From Desulfotruncus alcoholivorax DSM 16058 (GTDB lineage: Bacteria; Bacillota; Desulfotomaculia; Desulfotomaculales; Desulfallaceae), in contig NZ_AUMW01000003.1 of the NCBI RefSeq assembly GCF_000430885.1, forward strand, positions 150,704 through 214,703: 64,000 bases of DNA. Direction: 5' to 3'. The translations under genes were made by a program, and so were the position numbers. Positions 26,866 through 36,073 of the stretch are shown piece after piece. The notes below the pieces were generated by a model. It searched no databases. It was not told the DNA's origin and saw nothing but the letters and a program-made list of their open reading frames with translations. The stretch's first letter is position 1. The number at the start of each line of letters is the position of its first letter.

Positions 26866-28247
26866 TATGCAGCAGTCTTACGTCCATCTGGCACACCCCT
26901 GATAAAGGGAATGGCCGCAACCAGGAGCAAAGACATGGCTCCAAAAATAAAATGAAAACCATCTAATTGATTATGGAATCTAGAAAGGATAAGTACAATT
27001 AATGATGTACCAATTACCCCGCCCGTTTGGCGAAACATACCTCGCAAACCGGAAATTTCCGCAATTTTATTTGGCATTAATTCAATAGCAGCATTGTTGG
27101 AAGAAGGGCTCGCCATGCCCACCCCCATTCCGGAAACGAAAATCATTAGTGTTAGCCACCAATAATGAGGGATTACAAATCCTAATATAACCAGATGCTG
27201 AGGTAACACAGCCAATGCCATAACACTTACTGCTAAAATTGAAAACCCCAACGCCATTGGAATTCTATAACCCAAACGGTTTAGCAGCATGCTGGTAAAT
27301 GCGGACATACCCATCATGCCAAGAGCCCGTGCAGTAAGCATACCACCACTAGCCAAGTTAGACAGGCCATAAGCTACCTGTCCATAGTATGGTATAAAAG
27401 CCATTAGTCCGAATACACAAGCACCATATAACAGGTTAAGACCGTTTATAATTAAAAATGTACGATTCTTTAGCAATTCCAGATCAAGTACCGGAGATGG
27501 AGTAGCGCTCTCCCAGCGCAGAAAAAACCATAGCAGTATAATACTGAACAATAAAACCATCCACGTTAGCCATGAATGTACTAAAAAGGGATTTTCACTT
27601 ACTCTGGTTAAAAAAAACATCAAACATAACATGATTGCGGCCAGGAAACAGATACCAACCAAATCCAACCGGATATGGTTCAACTTGGCATCAGGCTCTA
27701 AAAGTAGATATGACAAGGCCAACACCGCTACCCCAAAAGGTAAGTTGATTAAGAAAATAGCCTGCCAAGGCGCATAATCTAAAATCAAACCGCCCAAAGC
27801 CGGCCCGATAATGCCTCCCAGCGGGAATATGGTAGTAAACAGCCCGATTGCCCTGGCCCGGTTTTCTTTAAAATAGTCACCAACAATTCCCATTGAAGTG
27901 GGCATGAAGCCACTGCCCCCAAGCGCCTGCAAAAAACGGAAAAGTATCAACCAGTAAATGTTGGCCGAGAAAGCACAAAGCAGTGAACTGGCTGTAAATA
28001 TGGTAATGCAGACCATAAATACGCGCTTTCTCCCCCACTGATCACTAATTCGTCCCATCACAGGCAGCATAATCAGAGTCATTAACTGGTAAGCGGTAAT
28101 AATCCACGCCGTCCAACTTAGGTCCGCTTTTAAACTGCGTTGAATGGTTGGCAGCGCAGTGGCCACAATAGTGGAATTTGACGATGAGACCAATAATGAT
28201 AATGATGTTATTGAAAAAACAAGGTATTTACGGTTTTCTTTTTGCAT
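26865..28247 (-). CDS. MFS multidrug exporter, DHA2/EmrB-type
   Basis: Proton-driven drug efflux protein in the cytoplasmic membrane. The 460 residues have a dozen or more hydrophobic segments, the MFS motif A region GRISDQWGRKRVFM after the second helix, the DHA2-type DLSWTAWIITAYQLM near 43, and motif C GGIIGPALGGLI. The substrate is not known. A promoter with near-consensus spacing lies just upstream, and an AAGCGCTT palindrome between promoter and gene might be an operator. It is convergent with the UPF0016 genes. Confidence 0.88.
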   Translation of the reverse strand: MQKENRKYLVFSITSLSLLVSSSNSTIVATALPTIQRSLKADLSWTAWIITAYQLMTLIMLPVMGRISDQWGRKRVFMVCITIFTASSLLCAFSANIYWLILFRFLQALGGSGFMPTSMGIVGDYFKENRARAIGLFTTIFPLGGIIGPALGGLILDYAPWQAIFLINLPFGVAVLALSYLLLEPDAKLNHIRLDLVGICFLAAIMLCLMFFLTRVSENPFLVHSWLTWMVLLFSIILLWFFLRWESATPSPVLDLELLKNRTFLIINGLNLLYGACVFGLMAFIPYYGQVAYGLSNLASGGMLTARALGMMGMSAFTSMLLNRLGYRIPMALGFSILAVSVMALAVLPQHLVILGFVIPHYWWLTLMIFVSGMGVGMASPSSNNAAIELMPNKIAEISGLRGMFRQTGGVIGTSLIVLILSRFHNQLDGFHFIFGAMSLLLVAAIPFIRGVPDGRKTAA

Positions 28248-28317
28248 TATTATTCCCTCTTCCTAAAAGAAAGCGCTTCACACCGGTTTGGGAAAACAGT
28301 TCCACACTTAAAAAAAA

Positions 28318-28346
28318 ATAATACTCCTTTTAAAAAAGACAATCAA
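28318..28346 (-). promoter_or_regulatory. Promoter for the MFS exporter gene
   Basis: TTGATT (28341-28346) and TATTAT (28318-28323) with a 17-bp spacer on the minus strand. Between it and the start codon lies GAAAGCGCTTCAC, whose AAGCGCTT core is palindromic and recalls LacI-family operators. Confidence 0.55.
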
Positions 28347-28370
28347 GAAAAATGTTTTTTGCATATTTTG

Positions 28371-28399
28371 TTGGATTAGATCGTTTGGCATGATAAAAT
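28371..28399 (+). promoter_or_regulatory. Extended -10 promoter for the polysaccharide deacetylase gene
   Basis: TTGGAT (28371-28376), a 17-bp spacer ending in TGA, and TAAAAT (28394-28399), giving TGATAAAAT as an extended -10. It would give a leader of about 100 nt. PdaA genes elsewhere use the forespore sigma factor; I saw no convincing sigma-G site here. Confidence 0.45.
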
Positions 28400-28503
28400 C
28401 GCCTTAAACAATAAAAAAAGTTACAATTGATGTTTAAATTATGATTATTAATTCTAAATTTAGTTAATCATAGGGTTATGACATAATTTTGAGGTGATAT
28501 TCA

Positions 28504-29484
28504 TTGAAATGGTCTAATAATAAAAAATTTTATATTACTGTTTTACTTGTTTTAATTCTATTATTATCCGGATTAGCTTTAAAAAGTAATTTTTTGGCAA
28601 TGCAAGAAACGAAACCTGATTCAACTGGTCAAGAGGTAACCGCTCCGGATCAAACCGCATCAATTACCAAGGAATCTCCACCTTTAAAAAATTCTAAGGA
28701 CGATTCCAACAATATACCTGTTGCTGGCGACACCATAACCAAACCGGCAACTAAGCAGGTAAATCAGCAGAAAGATTCTGCAACTGCGCTTTCAAACAAT
28801 AAATATGGGTGGGGTTTAAAAATAAACAATGAGCACCGCCAGCCCGAAATACCATCAAGTATTAACAGCTTGTTAAAAAAATACAACGCCTTCTGGATAG
28901 GAAACCCCAATGATAAGTTTGTTTATCTAACTTTTGATGAGGGTTATGAAAATGGTTATACACCAAAAATTTTAGATATTTTAAAGTCAAATAACGTTAA
29001 TGCAGCTTTTTTTGTAACTGGACATTACTTAAAAACTCAACCGGACCTGGTTAAAAGAATGGTAAATGAAGGGCATATTGTGGGAAATCATACCGATAGC
29101 CACCCCAGTATGCCGGATATTTCTGACGATCAGATTAAAAAAGAATTGCAGACAGTGGAAAAAGAATATCAAGCTATTACCGGCAATAAAGGCATGGCAT
29201 ATCTGCGTCCGCCCAAAGGAGAATACAGCGAACGGACCCTTGCGCTAACCAATAAACTTGGTTATCATAATATTTTTTGGAGCATTGCCCTTGTCGATTG
29301 GGTACCTATGCCAAATGGGCCGGAGCAAGCCTATCAAGGCGTTATGAGTAAGCTTCATAACGGCGCAGTAATTTTATTGCACGCAATATCGAAGGATGAT
29401 ACCGAAGCACTGGACAAAATTATAAAAGATATTAAGGCACAGGGTTATACATTTAAAACATTGGATAATTTGGTTAAAGCTTAG
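28504..29484 (+). CDS. Polysaccharide deacetylase, PdaA-like (muramic delta-lactam pathway)
   Basis: Membrane-anchored NodB-family deacetylase. The 326 residues have an N-terminal membrane segment (about 9-27), a Ser/Thr/Lys-rich linker (to about 100), then the catalytic domain with TFDEGYENG (143-151, the DEG form seen in PdaA instead of DDG), the zinc site HTDSH (196-200), RPPKGEYS (235-242) and LLHA (291-294). PdaA removes the acetyl group from muramic acid during spore cortex synthesis, which fits the other sporulation genes in the window. The start is TTG, with GAGGTG upstream. Confidence 0.9.
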   Translation: MKWSNNKKFYITVLLVLILLLSGLALKSNFLAMQETKPDSTGQEVTAPDQTASITKESPPLKNSKDDSNNIPVAGDTITKPATKQVNQQKDSATALSNNKYGWGLKINNEHRQPEIPSSINSLLKKYNAFWIGNPNDKFVYLTFDEGYENGYTPKILDILKSNNVNAAFFVTGHYLKTQPDLVKRMVNEGHIVGNHTDSHPSMPDISDDQIKKELQTVEKEYQAITGNKGMAYLRPPKGEYSERTLALTNKLGYHNIFWSIALVDWVPMPNGPEQAYQGVMSKLHNGAVILLHAISKDDTEALDKIIKDIKAQGYTFKTLDNLVKA

Positions 29485-29511
29485 GCACATAATGTTTAAA
29501 ACATTAGTCCA

Positions 29512-30711
29512 TTAACTATAACTGACGGTTTTAAATATATCATCCACTTTTTTAATTATTTCGATATCTTCCAACTCATTAAGCAATGGTTCTGATACCC
29601 AAAAATACTCCAAATGCTTGGTGTCCTTTATCCGGGCCACCCTGCAACCGTTGAGGCCATATATACGGCAAGCCGTTTCAATGGCCTCACGCTCAGAAGG
29701 TAAAGTGCATGGAATTTTTACTGAACTTAAAATACCTGTGGTAATAGCATTTTTGTACATAGTCTGCCAATCTATCCGATCAACAAGTTGACGCGTCGTT
29801 ATATCGGCGTACCCAATTCCATGGGCGTTGCCTTTCGTTTCAGAGGTCAATTCCAAAACAACAATCGTTTGGTAGTTTTTATCCGGGTTTCCTCCAAAAC
29901 GGCGGTGTAGGCCGATAACATTTATGTCCATACCAGTGCCGCTAATATTTTTACCCATTTGATCTATTACCAGAACGTGCAGGTGTTCAAACGGCAATCT
30001 GGGCAAGTGGCACCAGGCCGTTTGGAGCAGCTCCATGTCGGCCTTTTGGCGTTCTTTAGGCCTTACCCCTTTTAAGATCAGAGCATCGCCGCGGAAATTA
30101 TCAACTGCTGCTATACCGCCTATGAGTTTAATGTTTCTTTCAACGATTTCGGCCATTTCAACAATATGCCTTCCCAACCCGGCGCGGTGTGCCGCCTGGG
30201 CACCTTCCGGCTTACCCAAACCTACCGTCAGCATCTTAGTCAGGCCGCTTTCTATCGGAGCCCTGAATGCCGTGTGCGGTTTTACACGGTTGAACAAAAA
30301 AACTCCATCTGCTTCCAAAGCGTATTTATCACAGTAAACAGGAACACCCTGACTGGTCCGACCTAGATAAACCCCTTGAGCGCAGGATTTAATAGGCACT
30401 TTTAAAACCTGTTCGGTGATGCCCATTTTTTCCAGAACTTCCGCTTGGCCCTTATCGTTCCCACCACCGTGGCTTCCCATTGCCGGGACAATAAAAGGTT
30501 CTGCACCCCAGGATTTAAATATTTCCGCCAATGTTTGAATAACCCGCAGGCCATAGGGAAATCCCCGTGAGCCATAGGGCAAGCATAAATTCATACCGGG
30601 AAATACTTTTTCCCGCGCCCCGATCCGCTCCAATTCGCCGCGAACGTGCTCCTCTATATTGGTTATCATCTGACAATCATATGACTGTTTAATTAAATAC
30701 ATTGGAAACAT
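29512..30711 (-). CDS. LarA-like (DUF2088) protein
   Basis: A 399-residue soluble protein related to the N-terminal domain of nickel-dependent lactate racemase LarA (DUF2088). Visible features are CLPYGSRG, PAMGSHGGG near 100, GVFLFNRVKPHTAFRAPIESGLTKML near 160, and a VIDQMGKNISGTGMD segment. I do not see the LarA nickel-pincer cofactor machinery (larB, larC or larE) nearby, so racemase activity should not be assumed. It is convergent with the deacetylase gene, with only a 27-bp gap. Function unknown. Confidence 0.75.
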   Translation of the reverse strand: MFPMYLIKQSYDCQMITNIEEHVRGELERIGAREKVFPGMNLCLPYGSRGFPYGLRVIQTLAEIFKSWGAEPFIVPAMGSHGGGNDKGQAEVLEKMGITEQVLKVPIKSCAQGVYLGRTSQGVPVYCDKYALEADGVFLFNRVKPHTAFRAPIESGLTKMLTVGLGKPEGAQAAHRAGLGRHIVEMAEIVERNIKLIGGIAAVDNFRGDALILKGVRPKERQKADMELLQTAWCHLPRLPFEHLHVLVIDQMGKNISGTGMDINVIGLHRRFGGNPDKNYQTIVVLELTSETKGNAHGIGYADITTRQLVDRIDWQTMYKNAITTGILSSVKIPCTLPSEREAIETACRIYGLNGCRVARIKDTKHLEYFWVSEPLLNELEDIEIIKKVDDIFKTVSYS

Positions 30712-30832
30712 AGATAATCATTCCTCTTCTACATACTTTTGATCAAAAAATTAACCAGTAGTGCCAATAATCTCATTACCATTATACACGCATTATTTAG
30801 AAAAACTTTGCCGCTTTTAGCAGTATGGGGAC

Positions 30833-30860
30833 AAAAAGAGAGGTGGACGCCTCTCTTTTT
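30833..30860 (-). terminator. Terminator after the Spy-like gene
   Basis: AAAAAGAGAGG and CCTCTCTTTTT form an 11-bp stem with a TGGACG loop. It is symmetrical enough to work in both directions. It lies 20 bp past the stop of the Spy-like gene. Confidence 0.8.
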
Positions 30861-30880
30861 GCTGCTGCAATTATTAGTGG

Positions 30881-31321
30881 TTACCTGTTCCAGTTGCCTT
30901 TAATACCGCTGCCATTTTGACCTCTGAATTGTTTTATCTGGCCCTGCTGTTCAGGGGTTAGCACAGACCAGCACTGCTGCCTGCTCTGTTGGACAACGCT
31001 GTGGATTTTACCCCTCAAGTCATTGACTTCATTGATCTTGGCTTCTATTTTGGCATTATCCGGTTTTGGCTGCAGCTGAAGTTGTTTTAAATCGTGCATG
31101 CTATCCATAAGTTTAATTCGCAGGTCGCGGGTTTGTGAGTACGTGTTTTGATCTATTTCCCGCATTTTTGACTTTTGCTGTTCTGTAAGATTTAAAGCCT
31201 CATATTTGCCATTCAAGCGCGGTCCTCCGTCACACCAACCCATGCCCAAAGCTGCAGATACTTGGAAGATACTAAAAATAAAAGCCAGTGTAACAGTTAA
31301 AAGCGTAATTTTTTTCTTCAC
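30881..31321 (-). CDS. Exported Spy/CpxP-like protein with LTxxQ motif
   Basis: Small secreted, mostly helical protein of about 146 residues. It has an N-terminal signal sequence (KKKITLLTVTLAFIFSIFQVSAALG), the motif LNLTEQQKSKM, a long helical middle, and a second LTPEQQGQI, the paired LTxxQ layout of Spy and CpxP. In proteobacteria these act as envelope chaperones or metal-stress sensors; the role in a Gram-positive is unknown. I start at GTG 31321, with GGGAGG 7 nt upstream. The frame is open 24 codons further, but without a ribosome site. Confidence 0.75.
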   Translation of the reverse strand: MKKKITLLTVTLAFIFSIFQVSAALGMGWCDGGPRLNGKYEALNLTEQQKSKMREIDQNTYSQTRDLRIKLMDSMHDLKQLQLQPKPDNAKIEAKINEVNDLRGKIHSVVQQSRQQCWSVLTPEQQGQIKQFRGQNGSGIKGNWNR

Positions 31322-31538
31322 AGTTACACCTCCCTTCCCACTATTTTGCACAGTATAAGTTACTTTTACCGTACTAACTTTTATTTTGCCCAATAATCAT
31401 AACTAAACTGTACAAAAAGTATGGAAGCTTTGTTAGCCAATGATAAAGATGAAGCACTTATAAATTTCCATTTGGAGGCAATTTGTGTAAAATACCAGCA
31501 TTTTAAGTTAAAATACGGCATGGCCAGTGCAATGCTTA

Positions 31539-33428
31539 TCAGCAGATCTTATCCAGCGTTCTGATATCTCCTGCCGTAAATTGGCTGTTATAAAGATCGG
31601 CGTAAAAACCACCCTTAGCAAGCAGCTCATTATGACTACCCTTCTCTATCACTTGGCCGTGATTCATAACAAGTATCAAATCAGCGTCCCGAACGGTGGA
31701 TAGTCTATGGGCAATCACAAAACTGGTTCTTCCTTTTCGCAACTCGTTCATTGCCTTTTGAATACAAACCTCTGTTCTTGTATCAACACTGCTTGTTGCT
31801 TCATCAAGAATAAGAATGGCCGGATCAGCCAGTATGGCTCGGGCGATTGTCAGCAGCTGCTTTTGCCCTTGTGAGATATTAGAGGCTTCTTCATTCAATA
31901 TGGTGTCATAACCATTCGGAAGCGTTCTAATGAAATAATCGGCGTACGCTGCTTTTGCCGCCTTAATTATTTCTTCTTCAGTTGAGCCCTCCCGGCCATA
32001 AGCGATATTGTCCCTTATTGTGCCGCTAAAAAGCCAAGTATCCTGAAGAACCATGCCGAACAAGCTGCGCAGGTTACCGCGCTTTAATTTTGAAATGCTA
32101 ACACCGTCAATGGTTATTGTCCCGCCGTCTATCTCATAAAAACGCATCAGCAGGTTAACCAGTGTGGTTTTGCCTGCGCCTGTCGGGCCTACAATTGCAA
32201 TAGTCTGACCTTGCTTGACATCGATATTCATATTTTCAATCAACTTTGATTCTTTATTATAACTAAATTTTACATTCTCAAATGTAATTTCCCCTTTGGG
32301 TGAAAGAATAATCTTTGCGGCAGGATCCTCCGGAACTTCTTCTTGTTCATCCAGGAGTTCAAAAACACGCTCGGCAGATGCAATCGTAGATTGAATAATA
32401 TTGGCAATATTTGCTGCCTGGTTAATCGGTTGGGAGAACTGTCTAGCATATGTTATAAATGCCTGAACATCACCAATTTGAATAGCCCTTCGCGTAACCA
32501 GCACACCGCCAACAACACAGACCAGTACATAGCCAATGTTATTTATAAAATTCATCAGCGGCATTATGATCCCCGAAATAAAAAGTGCCCTCCAGCCCGA
32601 CTGGTACAGCTTTTCGTTGATATCGTCAAATTTTGCTATTGATCTGTCTTCGTGCCCGAATGCTTTTATGACCAAATGCCCCGAATACATTTCCTCCACA
32701 TGGCCGTTTAATTCCCCCAATGCCTTTTGCTGCCCCAAAAAATAATTTTGTGACCGGGCTGTTATTATTCTGGTAATAATAAAACTAAGCGGCAGTATCA
32801 ATATAAGCATCAATGTCATTAAAGGGCTAATTGAAAGCATCATAACTATTACGCCTAACAGGGTAACTATAGAAGTAATTAATTGCGTTAAACTATGCTG
32901 CATAGTGCTGCTAATGTTATCGATGTCATTGATAACACGGCTTAAAATCTCCCCGTAGGCACGGGAATCGAAAAATTTCAGGGGCAGCCGTGAAAGTTTT
33001 TGATGAACTTCTTTACGCAGGTCGTAAACGACTTTTTGCGCCACTCCGGCCATAATATAATGTTGAAGAAAACTGAATGATGAACTAAAAATATAAAGCC
33101 CGCCCAAAATCAGCAATATATGCAGGATATAATTAAAATCAATCCCGGCCCCTGGTAGACCCTTGTATTTTGCCATTACGTTTTCAAATAATCTGGTAAT
33201 AGCCATGCCCATAATTTTCGGGCTTACAATACTGAAAATGGTACTGAGTAACGCCGTTAAAAAAACAACCAGCAATTGGTATCTACGAGATCTCAAATAA
33301 CCCATAAGCCGTTTAATCGTGCCTTTAAAATCCTTTGCTTTTTGTACCGGTATAACCATAGGAGGTCCAAACCCTTGACCTCTGCCCTGCCTGCCGCTTA
33401 TTCTCTGACTGGCGCGTTGTCCATTCAT
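31539..33428 (-). CDS. Heterodimeric ABC exporter, canonical ATPase subunit (YfiC/BmrD-like)
   Basis: Half-transporter with six membrane segments (about 45-330) and a nucleotide-binding domain. The 629 residues have Walker A GPTGAGKTT near 405, a Q-loop, signature ISQGQKQ and Walker B LILDEATSSVD with the catalytic Glu. The first 30 residues are a Gly/Arg-rich extension (GRQGRGQGFG). It overlaps the partner gene by 4 nt. In such pairs this subunit carries the hydrolysis-competent Walker B. The substrate is probably a lipophilic drug or lipid (family inference). The divergent MarR protein may control it. Confidence 0.9.
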   Translation of the reverse strand: MNGQRASQRISGRQGRGQGFGPPMVIPVQKAKDFKGTIKRLMGYLRSRRYQLLVVFLTALLSTIFSIVSPKIMGMAITRLFENVMAKYKGLPGAGIDFNYILHILLILGGLYIFSSSFSFLQHYIMAGVAQKVVYDLRKEVHQKLSRLPLKFFDSRAYGEILSRVINDIDNISSTMQHSLTQLITSIVTLLGVIVMMLSISPLMTLMLILILPLSFIITRIITARSQNYFLGQQKALGELNGHVEEMYSGHLVIKAFGHEDRSIAKFDDINEKLYQSGWRALFISGIIMPLMNFINNIGYVLVCVVGGVLVTRRAIQIGDVQAFITYARQFSQPINQAANIANIIQSTIASAERVFELLDEQEEVPEDPAAKIILSPKGEITFENVKFSYNKESKLIENMNIDVKQGQTIAIVGPTGAGKTTLVNLLMRFYEIDGGTITIDGVSISKLKRGNLRSLFGMVLQDTWLFSGTIRDNIAYGREGSTEEEIIKAAKAAYADYFIRTLPNGYDTILNEEASNISQGQKQLLTIARAILADPAILILDEATSSVDTRTEVCIQKAMNELRKGRTSFVIAHRLSTVRDADLILVMNHGQVIEKGSHNELLAKGGFYADLYNSQFTAGDIRTLDKIC

Positions 33429-35152
33429 GCAATTTCCTCCTCTAATAGTTGCGAGGATACAATTTCACGATACACCTTACATGAACCCATCAATTCTCGA
33501 TGATTGCCGATTCCTGCGATCCGCCCCTGATCTAGTACGATTATTTTGTCTGCATAAATGGCTGTACTGACTCTTTGGGTAACGATGATTACCGTGGCAT
33601 CAATGGTTTCTTTTTTCAGGGCAGCCCGCAGTTTAGCATCGGTCTTATAGTCAAGCGCTGAAAAGCTGTCGTCAAAAAGATAAATTTCGGGTTTGCGCAC
33701 CAGGGCACGTGCTATGGCCAGACGCTGTTTCTGACCACCTGAAAGGTTCATGCCCCCCTGGGCAATCACCGCATTAAAACCATCTTGCATACCTGAAATA
33801 AAGTCAATGGCCTGGGCAATTTCAGCAGCATGACGCACTTCTTCATCCGAAGCATCTTCTTTACCATAACGAATATTATCCGCTATGGTGCCCGTGAATA
33901 AAACAGCCTTTTGCGGAATCAAACCAATTTTTAACCTCAGGCCATCCTGGGGTAATTCACGAACATCCACACCGCCAACCAGAATACTGCCGCTGTCAAT
34001 GTCGTAGAACCGGGGAATCAAATTAATCAAAGTAGATTTACCCGACCCGGTGCCGCCTATTATAGCGGTTATTTCACCTGGTCTTGCCTCGAATGAAATA
34101 CCGGCAAGCACAGGCTTTTCAGCATCGGGGTAACTAAAAGTTACATTTTTAAACTCAACATATCCACTTTGGGTGCCAGTATGCTTAACCCGTGTTATAT
34201 CCTTTATCTCCGGTGTCATATCAAGCACCTCGTTAATTCTAGCCGCGGATACTGAAGCACGGGGAATCATTACAATCAACATAGAAAACATTATCAGAGA
34301 AAACAAAATCTGCGTGGCATATTGAATAAAAGCCATTAAATCGCCAACTTGAATACCCTCGGTGTCAATTCGGATGCTGCCAAACCATATAACTCCTATT
34401 ATTGAAAAATTAAGGATTAACATCATCACCGGCATTAAAGCAGCCATAACCTTATTTACTTTGATGGCAGTGCCGGTAAGGTCCAAGTTAGCCGTGTCAA
34501 AACGCCGTTGCTCATATTCAATACGATTAAAAGCCCTGATAACACGTATACCGGTGAGGCTTTCGCGCAGGACAAGATTTAATCTGTCAAGCTTTAGCTG
34601 CATAACTTTAAAAAGGGGCAAACTCCTGCTGATAACAGCAAAGATCGCAGCGACAAGTATAGGTATAACCACGATAATAACCAATGAAAGTTTAGCATCC
34701 TTGGATACTGCCATAATGATTCCGCCGATACACATCATGGGAGCACGGACCATCATGCGCAGCATCATCGTAACTACCTGCTGAACTTGTGTAATATCAT
34801 TGGTCGTCCTGGTAATAAGTGACGCTGTGCCGATTTTGTCAAACTCTTGAAACGAAAAATTTTCAACATGGGAAAAAACCTGGCCGCGAAGAATTTGCCC
34901 AAAACCTGCAGAAACTTTAGCTGACGAGAAACTTGCCATGAAAGCGCAAGTCATGCCTCCAGCAGCAACAAACAGCATCAAACCGCCGGTTTTTAAAATA
35001 TAAGGTATATCCCCTTTAATAATCCCAATATCCACAATGTCAGACATCAAGGTTGGAAGATATAATTCCGCAAGAGACTGCAAAAAAATAAGCAACAAAA
35101 CCAAAACTACAGAAAAGCGATGGGGTTTTAAAAAACTGAATAGCCTTATCAT
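33425..35152 (-). CDS. Heterodimeric ABC exporter, degenerate-site subunit (YfiB/BmrC-like)
   Basis: Partner half-transporter, 575 residues: six membrane segments (about 15-300), Walker A IGGTGSGKSTL near 366, canonical signature LSGGQKQRLAIARAL, and a Walker B that reads LFDDSFSALD, with Asp in place of the catalytic Glu. That substitution marks the degenerate member of asymmetric exporters such as BmrCD and LmrCD. It is the first gene of the pair, and the ATGA overlap couples the second. The promoter should lie in the 325-bp region shared with the MarR gene. Confidence 0.9.
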   Translation of the reverse strand: MIRLFSFLKPHRFSVVLVLLLIFLQSLAELYLPTLMSDIVDIGIIKGDIPYILKTGGLMLFVAAGGMTCAFMASFSSAKVSAGFGQILRGQVFSHVENFSFQEFDKIGTASLITRTTNDITQVQQVVTMMLRMMVRAPMMCIGGIIMAVSKDAKLSLVIIVVIPILVAAIFAVISRSLPLFKVMQLKLDRLNLVLRESLTGIRVIRAFNRIEYEQRRFDTANLDLTGTAIKVNKVMAALMPVMMLILNFSIIGVIWFGSIRIDTEGIQVGDLMAFIQYATQILFSLIMFSMLIVMIPRASVSAARINEVLDMTPEIKDITRVKHTGTQSGYVEFKNVTFSYPDAEKPVLAGISFEARPGEITAIIGGTGSGKSTLINLIPRFYDIDSGSILVGGVDVRELPQDGLRLKIGLIPQKAVLFTGTIADNIRYGKEDASDEEVRHAAEIAQAIDFISGMQDGFNAVIAQGGMNLSGGQKQRLAIARALVRKPEIYLFDDSFSALDYKTDAKLRAALKKETIDATVIIVTQRVSTAIYADKIIVLDQGRIAGIGNHRELMGSCKVYREIVSSQLLEEEIA

Positions 35153-35477
35153 TCAACATCAACTCCAACCAAAGTTCCAATTCCAGTAAGCTCAACCTGT
35201 CCAAAGAAGGTTAAGCCACTCCAAGCATTGCACAGTCTATAATTAGTTAAGATTATTAATATTTTACCATATAAATTATTTGATATTATAGTTATCTTGG
35301 AAGTAAATTAATCAATAGAATTGCTTCGGCTGTACATATTATAAATGCATTAAACTCGCTTTAGCTTATCAGGACAAAAAAAATTTATTGACAACTTTTA
35401 AAAAACTGTTACAATTTAAAAAAATGTTTGTGTACAATTAATTTTATTACAAATAAAAATATTTCAGGTGTTTATAA
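35153..35477. promoter_or_regulatory. Divergent control region between the ABC exporter and marR
   Basis: 325 bp, AT-rich, no gene. On the plus strand it carries the marR promoter (35388-35415) and a repeated TGTTACAATT/TGTGTACAATT sequence. The second copy, followed by TTACAAA, gives an imperfect inverted repeat TTTGTGTA...TTACAAA that could be a MarR operator. On the minus strand TATAAT occurs 19 bp after TTGATT, a poor but possible promoter for the exporter. Confidence 0.45.
35388..35415 (+). promoter_or_regulatory. Sigma-A-type promoter for marR
   Basis: Perfect TTGACA (35388-35393) and TACAAT (35410-35415) with a 16-bp spacer, about 60 bp before the marR start. Confidence 0.7.
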
Positions 35478-35909
35478 ATGAGCAAAAAACCCGAGGGACC
35501 TTCAAAATATATTTGCTTTAAATTAAGCAGAGTAATGAGAAAGATCCAGCGCTATTATGAAAGTTCCTTGAACTCTTTTGGCATTACCCCGGTACAGTTT
35601 TATGTATTAAGCGCGTTATGGGTAAATGACGGTGTTAAGTTTAAAGATTTAGCCAAAAGTCTGGATATGGATGGCTCCACTTTGACCGGCATATTGGACA
35701 GGTTGGAACGTATGGATTATGTGGAAAGAAGAGATGACCCGGAAGACCGCCGTTCTTTACTGATCTTCTTGAAGGAAAAAGCTAAGGTTAGACAACAAGA
35801 AATAATAGGCCTTGCTGAACAACTAAACCTGGAAATAAAAAAAGATTTTTCGGATCAAGAATTTGATATTTTTGAAAGAGTGCTTGATAGACTTATTAAA
35901 GAAAAATAA
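35478..35909 (+). CDS. MarR family transcriptional regulator
   Basis: Dimeric winged-helix regulator, 143 residues. The wHTH includes VKFKDLAKSLDMDGSTLTGILDRLERMDYVERRDDPEDRRSLLIF (about 53-97), with the DxRS wing typical of MarR. It is divergent from the two-gene ABC exporter, the usual arrangement for a repressor that senses the exporter's substrates. It has its own near-consensus promoter. The Fe-S protein downstream lies on the same strand but is separated by 164 bp. Confidence 0.9.
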   Translation: MSKKPEGPSKYICFKLSRVMRKIQRYYESSLNSFGITPVQFYVLSALWVNDGVKFKDLAKSLDMDGSTLTGILDRLERMDYVERRDDPEDRRSLLIFLKEKAKVRQQEIIGLAEQLNLEIKKDFSDQEFDIFERVLDRLIKEK

Positions 35910-35979
35910 TTTATAATTCAATTATTTGTATGCAAATTATTTTTATATAAATAATTGATGTACACATAAAGGAGGTGAA

Positions 35980-36021
35980 ATGAATGTAATCAATGACGAC
36001 TGCTGCTTAAAAAAAGTTTAA
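35980..36021 (+). CDS. Possible 13-codon leader or micropeptide ORF with Cys-Cys
   Basis: ATG at 35980 follows the near-perfect ribosome site AAAGGAGGTGA and opens a 13-codon frame, MNVINDDCCLKKV, with two adjacent TGC codons, ending at TAA 36019-36021. It precedes the Fe-S protein gene by 52 bp. The ribosome site is stronger than those of most genes here, so initiation is likely; whether the peptide does anything is unknown. It could be a leader peptide sensing cysteine or a small Cys-rich peptide. I see no terminator between it and the next gene. Confidence 0.4.
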   Translation: MNVINDDCCLKKV

Positions 36022-36073
36022 ACAGGATTGAGATAAGATTAAGCTTAACAACTAATTAGCAGGGGAGATATAT

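Noticed and set aside
30826..30860. GGGGACA at 30827 as a third copy of the GGGGACA repeat
   Set aside because: Only one half is present, without the TGTCCCC partner, and it abuts a normal terminator.
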